Shown: piece by piece, positions 59,301-64,000 of the stretch | Position numbering within the stretch: position 1 is the stretch's first letter | Layout of the letters: each line of letters starts with the position of its first letter | Assembly: GCA_003635255.1 (NCBI GenBank) | Contig: PYJC01000065.1 | Span: 19,085 to 83,084, forward strand | Direction: 5' to 3' | Length of the DNA: 64,000 nucleotides | Origin: Candidatus Poribacteria bacterium | GTDB lineage: Bacteria > Poribacteria > WGA-4E > WGA-3G | Translations under genes and position numbers: made by a program | Notes under the pieces: model-generated | The model's database searches: none | Told to the model about the DNA's origin: nothing | What the model saw: the letters and a program-made list of their open reading frames with translations, nothing else

Positions 59301-62201
59301 ATGAACATCAATGATGTTGATCTCATTCAACAGACTTTGGATGGTGATCAAGACGCGTTTACCAAATTGGTGGGTAAATACCAGAAATGGGTGCACGCGC
59401 TCGTCTGGCGAAAGATCGGTGATTTCCATATCGCCGAGGAACTCACACAAGATGTTTTTCTGAAGGTTTACAAAAGACTATCAACGCTGAAACGCCCCGA
59501 CCATTTTCCCAGCTGGCTCTATGTGATTGCCACACGCCGCTGTATCGCATGGCACCGAAAAAAGCAATTGTCAACAAAATCCTTGGATGCCATGTCCACA
59601 GCGCAGTTAGAGGAGTTATGTTATACACAATATGAACAGAATTGCTCAGAGGCAGTAGCCATTGAACACCGGCGTGAGCTCGTCAAACGTCTTCTGAAAA
59701 AGTTGCCAGAGAGCGAACGCACTGTCGTAACGCTGTTTTATTTCGCAGAAATGTCGGGTGAGGAAATTAGTCAGTTTTTGGGAGTATCACCAAACACAGT
59801 AAGAAGTCGGCTACACCGTGCCCGAAAACGCCTAAAAAAAGAAGAATCTCTAATTCAAGAGGTCTTCGGCAGTTTCCAACTCTCCCCACATCTAACCGAG
59901 AACATCATGCGTGAAATCGCCAATGTCAAATCCCCATCCCCTTCCACCAGCAAACCTTGGCTACCGTGGGGACTCTCTTTCGCATCAACCTTCTTGGTTA
60001 TCCTGCTGATGGGGACGGGTCCGCGTGCACTATCTCGTTTCCAGCAACCCTATAACTTAGACGCGACATCCGAGATGACGATAGAATTGGTGGAGGACCC
60101 TGTTCTGTTCGCTTTGGAACTAAAACGGGATTTGAGAAACCAGCATGGGATAACTGGCAACAGCGGGAGAGGCAGCAGTACAGGCACCAAAACCAACGCG
60201 AGACTGCTCGCAGCGGCACAAGCAGATACGACAGCGCAGTTGGAAACGAAACCAAAATGGATCCCCGCAAAGGGACCCGGAGGCGAATCCGTCAGTAACC
60301 TCTTTGTAACATCTCAAAAGGAGCTCTACGCTATTGGTGGGACCCGGCTTTACCGATTAACAGACGACAATAGCACTGAATGGACGCTCATCAACGCTGA
60401 ACTCCCCATATCCCATAGGACATTCATAGCAGAACGGAACGGTACACTCTATATTGCCACCCAAAAACATCTGTTCGTCTCAACCGACCGTGGGACGACG
60501 CTGAGACCCGTCGGTCCCCTGCCAGCGGGACGCGCCGTCGCATTGCTGATCACAGATCCGAGTCAGGGGCACCGGCCCCAGGATGCACAGTCCCAAATGT
60601 ACCTCGTTCTCACCAAGGGGGTTTTTCGTTCAACAGACGCTGGTAAGACGTGGCGCGCGTTTAATGAGGGTTTGACAGCCGCAGAGATACAAGCTGCCGC
60701 CGTCATTGACGACGCACTTTTTTTCGGAGCGAATCCGCTTTTTTTGGGAACGACACAGGGACTCTATCGGCTCAATACCGGTGTATGGGAAAAATTGCCC
60801 ATCGCACCGTCACAAACTATTGAATCGTTGGCAGTTGCTGACAATAGAATCTATTTCAATACCAGACAGGAAGGCAAGCTGCCCAATGCGCTTTACGTCT
60901 CAAATGATTTCGGAGAGTCTTGGACAAACATAACACCACCGCAGCTGACTCCATTTGCCAAACTTCTGGCGATAGGCGATACGCTCTGGGTAATCAGTGA
61001 CGGCATCTTAAGTTCAACGGATACTGGCAATACATGGGCAGACCTTGGGCCCCATGGACATGCATTCATGATCGGCTTTGGCGGCCCCGCAGTCGCTTTG
61101 GACGAAGACACCTTTTTTCTCGGGAGTCTAATGGACCCGGGTGTTTTACGCTCAGACGACGGAGGCAAGAGTTGGCATCCCTTCACAGCAGGCATCGCTG
61201 CAACCCGCATCCAAGATCTTGCACAGGTTAACAACGTCCTCTACGCCGCAACCCCTAAAGGTATCGCTACATCCACTGACGGGGGAGCACGGTGGGCATA
61301 TATCCAGTCAGCACTACCATTTTCATTAACTTCCCTAACGGGGGTGGGAGATTCGCTCTATTCCAGAAGCAACAGAGGCGACAGCGCAAACGGTCTGCTC
61401 CACCTACAACCCCATACAGATACGCTACACCCTGTTGAAGGGATGCCGGTTTATGTAGCTGCGAACCCGGACACAGCGTCGGAGAGAGTGCCAAACGCCA
61501 CAGCTGACCACCCACCTATCAAAATTCAAGAAGGAAAGATACGAAGAGCCGGTGAATTCGCCATCAGCGGCGATGCGTTCTACATCGAATACGAACGCAA
61601 ACTCTATCGATGGACCCGCGGTGAACCCAAATGGCACGATACCGGTATGCGAGATGCCCCCGCATTCGGCGACTACTATCCTCACAAGGGTCTCCAATTC
61701 GCCGTTTCAGGGAAAGTTATCTACCTCGGAAAAAACGACGGTAGCCTCTTTCAGTCATCGGATGGCGGAGACACCTGGCGCGATATTACTGCAACCTTTC
61801 CATTTCCACTCGATAGATCAAAATTACCGTTAATCCACTTGTCGGAAGTCCAGGAGATGATGAGAAAATTGCCGCATTTCAAGGATATCGTCTATGTGGG
61901 GAACACGGTGTATATCATAACAACCGACGGGGGTGCCATGTCAAACGATGGCGAGAATTGGCAGCCACTCACAAATGAAAAATCCGTACCGATCACCATT
62001 TCCGAGTTCGCCGTTAAAGGGACAACCCTCTATGGTGCCTCCGAGACAGGCGCGTATCGCTTGAACAACGAGACAAACACTTGGATACAGATTGCACCAG
62101 AAGTACCCGGAGGCGTGACATCGCTCGTGGTTGCAGACGATGTGCTCTATGTCGGCACAAATTACCGTGGTATCCTACGTTTACCGTTGTGTAGGACTTA
62201 A
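59301..62201 (+). CDS. ECF-type sigma factor fused to a membrane helix and BNR beta-propeller, copy 3
   Basis: 966 residues from the ATG at 59301 after GAGAGGAG; the frame opens with a TTG at 59286. Sigma region 2 (LDGDQDAFTKLVGKYQKWVH) and region 4 (KKLPESERTVVTLFYFAEMS, GVSPNTVRSRLHRARKRLKK); membrane helix near 219-240 (PWLPWGLSFASTFLVILLMG); outside boundary SRFQQPYNLDATSEMTIELV; propeller with Asp boxes (VSTDRGTTLRPV, RSTDAGKTWRAF, RSDDGGKSWHPF, QSSDGGDTWRDI). Arranged head-to-tail with copy 2, 154 bp apart. Confidence 0.9.
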   Translation: MNINDVDLIQQTLDGDQDAFTKLVGKYQKWVHALVWRKIGDFHIAEELTQDVFLKVYKRLSTLKRPDHFPSWLYVIATRRCIAWHRKKQLSTKSLDAMSTAQLEELCYTQYEQNCSEAVAIEHRRELVKRLLKKLPESERTVVTLFYFAEMSGEEISQFLGVSPNTVRSRLHRARKRLKKEESLIQEVFGSFQLSPHLTENIMREIANVKSPSPSTSKPWLPWGLSFASTFLVILLMGTGPRALSRFQQPYNLDATSEMTIELVEDPVLFALELKRDLRNQHGITGNSGRGSSTGTKTNARLLAAAQADTTAQLETKPKWIPAKGPGGESVSNLFVTSQKELYAIGGTRLYRLTDDNSTEWTLINAELPISHRTFIAERNGTLYIATQKHLFVSTDRGTTLRPVGPLPAGRAVALLITDPSQGHRPQDAQSQMYLVLTKGVFRSTDAGKTWRAFNEGLTAAEIQAAAVIDDALFFGANPLFLGTTQGLYRLNTGVWEKLPIAPSQTIESLAVADNRIYFNTRQEGKLPNALYVSNDFGESWTNITPPQLTPFAKLLAIGDTLWVISDGILSSTDTGNTWADLGPHGHAFMIGFGGPAVALDEDTFFLGSLMDPGVLRSDDGGKSWHPFTAGIAATRIQDLAQVNNVLYAATPKGIATSTDGGARWAYIQSALPFSLTSLTGVGDSLYSRSNRGDSANGLLHLQPHTDTLHPVEGMPVYVAANPDTASERVPNATADHPPIKIQEGKIRRAGEFAISGDAFYIEYERKLYRWTRGEPKWHDTGMRDAPAFGDYYPHKGLQFAVSGKVIYLGKNDGSLFQSSDGGDTWRDITATFPFPLDRSKLPLIHLSEVQEMMRKLPHFKDIVYVGNTVYIITTDGGAMSNDGENWQPLTNEKSVPITISEFAVKGTTLYGASETGAYRLNNETNTWIQIAPEVPGGVTSLVVADDVLYVGTNYRGILRLPLCRT

Positions 62202-62220
62202 CAAAACCTCAAGAATGTGA

Positions 62221-62252
62221 TAGAATCTATTAAAACCTATAAAACTCTACAC
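62221..62252. repeat. Left inverted repeat flanking the second TnpB element
   Basis: TAGAATCTATTAAAACCTAT then AAAACTCTACAC; its reverse complement recurs, with a small insertion, at 63595-63632 (TATAGGTTTTAGTAGA core). The pair encloses the TnpB gene. Confidence 0.65.
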
Positions 62253-62370
62253 TTTTCTTTTAGTTTCTGCCATACTTCCTACTTCAACGTTTCGTGCCTC
62301 CCAACGAGGGCTTACAGAAACTCCACAGGCGTTTAGCGTCTCCTCGCAACTCGTGGCGACGGTGTTAAGA
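62253..62370 (-). ncRNA. Putative omega RNA / right end of TnpB element 2
   Basis: The 118 bp after the tnpB stop, read on the minus strand, contain GCCACGAGTTGCGAGGAG, CTGTGGAGTTTCTGTAAGCC and CGTTGGGAGGC, with several short stems. This is the usual place of the guide RNA scaffold. Ends not determined. Confidence 0.4.
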
Positions 62371-63462
62371 TCAAGCGGGACACAGGTTGTAGGCAGCGTT
62401 GACGTCTCTGTCGCATTCAAATCCACATTCGGAGCAGTGATATGTCCGTTCAGAGAGGTCTAAGTCTGCTTTTTTGTCTCCGCAGTTGCTACACGTCTTA
62501 CTACTTGCAAAGAACCTATCCGCTTGTGTTATCGGTATACCACGCCTATCTGCCTTGTATTTGAGTTTTGTTAGGAAACCACCAAGTGCAGCGTCGGAGA
62601 GTGCTTTGGCTATTTTTCGGTTCTTGAGCATGCCAGAGATATTTAGCGTCTCAATACCGATAGCACTTGCTTTGCGAACGATTCTTACAGTTGCTTGGTG
62701 GTGAGCGTCTGAGCGGATATTCGCAATACGATCATGCACACCAGATAGCAGTTTCTTTGCTTTATACCAATTCTGACTGCCTTTCTGTCTCCGTGAGAGT
62801 CTACGATTCGCACGTGCTAACTTGCGTTCAAATCGCTTTAGCGGGCGTGGGTTGTCGTAGATATCGCCATTAGAGCACGTCGCAAGTGTATTGATACCTA
62901 CGTCAATGCCTATCGGCTGTCTATCGTCAAATAGAGTCGGTTGGTGCTTGTAGTTATCGCTGTCGAGTCGTCTCACGGTAACAGACACAAACCACGTATC
63001 GTTATGTTTAGACACAATAACTTTTGTGATTTCACCAGAATACCGCAATTCTTCACGCATGCGTACCCAACCGATTTTGGGTAAGTTGATACGTTTTTTA
63101 TGGACTTCAACAGTTCCTTCGCCATTGTCTGCTTGGTATGAGCATTTACCACTTCGGTTCTTATAGACGGGAAACCTGTTTTGTCCTTTTCGCCAGCGTG
63201 TAACAGCGTCGCCTAAGTCTCGGATTGCGTTTTTAGAGGCGTTCTGTGAGAGTTCCTTACACCAGTCAAACTTATCATATTTGACGGCGTTAAACTCTTT
63301 GCGTATCTCTTGTTCGGTTCGCCATTCGTCAGCATCTAAACCGACTTTAAAGGACGACAAAGCAAAGTTAAACGCAACACGCCTGTAACCGCAATGTTTA
63401 GACATAGAGGTAGACTGCTTATTATTCGGATTGAGTTCTATCTTCTGTGTGCGTAAAGTCAT
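62371..63462 (-). CDS. tnpB: TnpB, RNA-guided nuclease of an IS200/IS605-family element (second type)
   Basis: 363 residues. RuvC residues: Asp in IGIDVGINTLATC, Glu in IGIETLNISGM, Asp in CDRDVNAAYNL; zinc ribbon CSNCGDKKAD... CSECGFECD. Only distantly like the TnpB at 40568, so the two came from separate elements. No TnpA. It lies between sigma-propeller copies 3 and 4 and does not disrupt either. Confidence 0.93.
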   Translation of the reverse strand: MTLRTQKIELNPNNKQSTSMSKHCGYRRVAFNFALSSFKVGLDADEWRTEQEIRKEFNAVKYDKFDWCKELSQNASKNAIRDLGDAVTRWRKGQNRFPVYKNRSGKCSYQADNGEGTVEVHKKRINLPKIGWVRMREELRYSGEITKVIVSKHNDTWFVSVTVRRLDSDNYKHQPTLFDDRQPIGIDVGINTLATCSNGDIYDNPRPLKRFERKLARANRRLSRRQKGSQNWYKAKKLLSGVHDRIANIRSDAHHQATVRIVRKASAIGIETLNISGMLKNRKIAKALSDAALGGFLTKLKYKADRRGIPITQADRFFASSKTCSNCGDKKADLDLSERTYHCSECGFECDRDVNAAYNLCPA

Positions 63463-63714
63463 GGTTATCAGGTATCAGGCTTTTTTCCGTGTGTAAGTCG
63501 GAGGCAAGCACATTACCAAGCGGTAACGCTTACACTGCTTGCCAACCTGATACTTTAATTATACAGCATTTTTGACCAAAAGTCAAATAAATTGTGTGTA
63601 GATTCTAACAGGTTTTTATAGGTTTTAGTAGATATTTCCTAACTGCAATAAACCCCTGCATGACCTACAATAACCCACAATTTTACTGGCGGAATTTCAT
63701 CAATCTTCCGAAAA
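63463..63714. other. Left end of TnpB element 2 and flank
   Basis: A hairpin with TGTAAGCG/CGCTTACA arms lies at 63492-63534, with TATCAGG and GGTTATCAGGTATCAGGC next to the start codon; the tnpB at 40568 has a similar AAGTATCAAGT there. The right inverted repeat follows at 63595-63632. No gene. Confidence 0.5.
63595..63632. repeat. Right inverted repeat flanking the second TnpB element
   Basis: GTGTAG, an extra ATTCTAACAG, then GTTTTTATAGGTTTTAGTAG; reverse complement of the sequence at 62221-62252. Confidence 0.65.
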
Positions 63715-63777
63715 TTGCATTTTATGCACCATTTTGATTTTTTATATGCGTCACTATATCATGAAACCCCTATATTT
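63715..63777 (+). promoter_or_regulatory. Conserved promoter of the sigma-propeller family, copy 5
   Basis: TTGCATTTTATGCACC, then TATGCGTCACTATATCATGA, then AACCCCTATATTTT. Nearly the same as at 56140. Confidence 0.75.
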
Positions 63778-63791
63778 TATCAGGAGATATC

Positions 63792-64000
63792 ATGAAAACA
63801 AATGACGTTGATCTTATTCAACAAACTTTAGATGGTGATCAGGGGGCATTTACGACGCTCGTCAACAAATACCAAAAATCGGTACACGCCCTCGTCTGGC
63901 GAAAGATAGGTGATTTCCATATCGCCGAAGAAATCACACAGGATGTTTTCCTGAAGGTCTACAAAAGGCTATCCACCTTGGAGCGTCCAGAACTTTTTCC
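63792..64000 (+). CDS. ECF-type sigma factor of the propeller-fused family, copy 4, N-terminal part
   Basis: The first 69 codons are present before the window ends. The sequence opens MKTNDVDLIQQTLDGDQGAF, then TTLVNKYQKSVHALVWRKIG and EEITQDVFLKVYKRLSTLER, closely matching sigma region 2 of copies 2 and 3. Whether the membrane helix and propeller follow cannot be seen. AGGAGA precedes the ATG. Confidence 0.85.
   Translation, partial: MKTNDVDLIQQTLDGDQGAFTTLVNKYQKSVHALVWRKIGDFHIAEEITQDVFLKVYKRLSTLERPELF

Noticed and set aside
1..64000. tRNA or rRNA genes
   Set aside because: I looked for T-loop and anticodon-arm patterns and rRNA-like stretches between genes and found none; a covariance search would be needed to be certain.

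Overview
The window looks like part of a chromosome from an uncultured bacterium of moderate GC. The gene content (four phytanoyl-CoA dioxygenase-like proteins, three Gfo/Idh/MocA oxidoreductases, an RraA-like protein, a sugar isomerase-like TIM barrel, Planctomycetes-style cytochromes, sigma factors fused to beta-propellers and many short dispersed hairpin repeats) resembles Candidatus Poribacteria or the wider Planctomycetes neighbourhood. This placement is an inference from gene content only. No rRNA, tRNA, CRISPR array or phage was seen.

Layout. 1-10.2 kb (+): end of a TVP38/DedA-like membrane protein, an L,D-transpeptidase lipoprotein, an oxidoreductase, an EamA exporter, a CopD-like membrane protein, a radical SAM/SPASM protein with a C-terminal PCP_red-like domain, two tandem PhyH-like dioxygenases, a small second PCP_red-like protein, a HEAT-repeat protein, an IS200/IS605 remnant and another oxidoreductase. 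10.2-15.4 kb (-): a large membrane protein and a sulfur-carrier cysteine pathway (JAMM protease, MoaD/ThiS-like carrier, CysH-like reductase, cysteine synthase). 16.1-25.8 kb (-): one long operon with a GIY-YIG-like protein, a coiled-coil membrane protein, a secreted vWA protein, a membrane-anchored GrpE-like protein, an atypical Hsp70 and two degenerate J-like proteins. I read it as a membrane-linked Hsp70 machine of unknown purpose. 26-34.6 kb (-): Uma2 nuclease, RraA, HicB-like protein, TIM-barrel isomerase, PhyH, oxidoreductase, cytochrome c and TonB-dependent receptor, which fits uptake and catabolism of an organic substrate. 35-44.7 kb: acyl-CoA synthetase, two MDR dehydrogenases, PhyH, a TnpB element beside a broken beta-propeller gene, the intact propeller gene, a D-2-hydroxyacid dehydrogenase and a lipoprotein cytochrome.

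45-64 kb (+) is the most unusual part. Four genes (the last cut by the window end) encode an ECF-type sigma factor joined through one membrane helix to a large BNR/Asp-box beta-propeller. Between the first and second copy lie a small SNase-like gene and an operon of small secreted or anchored proteins ending in an STT3/PglB-like oligosaccharyltransferase, followed by a sigma-54 enhancer-binding protein. Three textbook -24/-12 sigma-54 promoters are present. Two share upstream sites at exactly the same distances. A separate conserved 60-bp promoter precedes all four sigma-propeller genes and the sigma-54 activator. The simplest model is a two-tier circuit: membrane-tethered ECF sigma factors sense something outside, switch on themselves and the sigma-54 activator, and this activates secreted peptides and a glycosylation enzyme.

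Intergenic DNA is rich in dispersed palindromes, including a 29-bp tandem hairpin array, a MITE-like element with 16-bp inverted ends, and a short motif that occurs repeatedly inside the loops of other hairpins.
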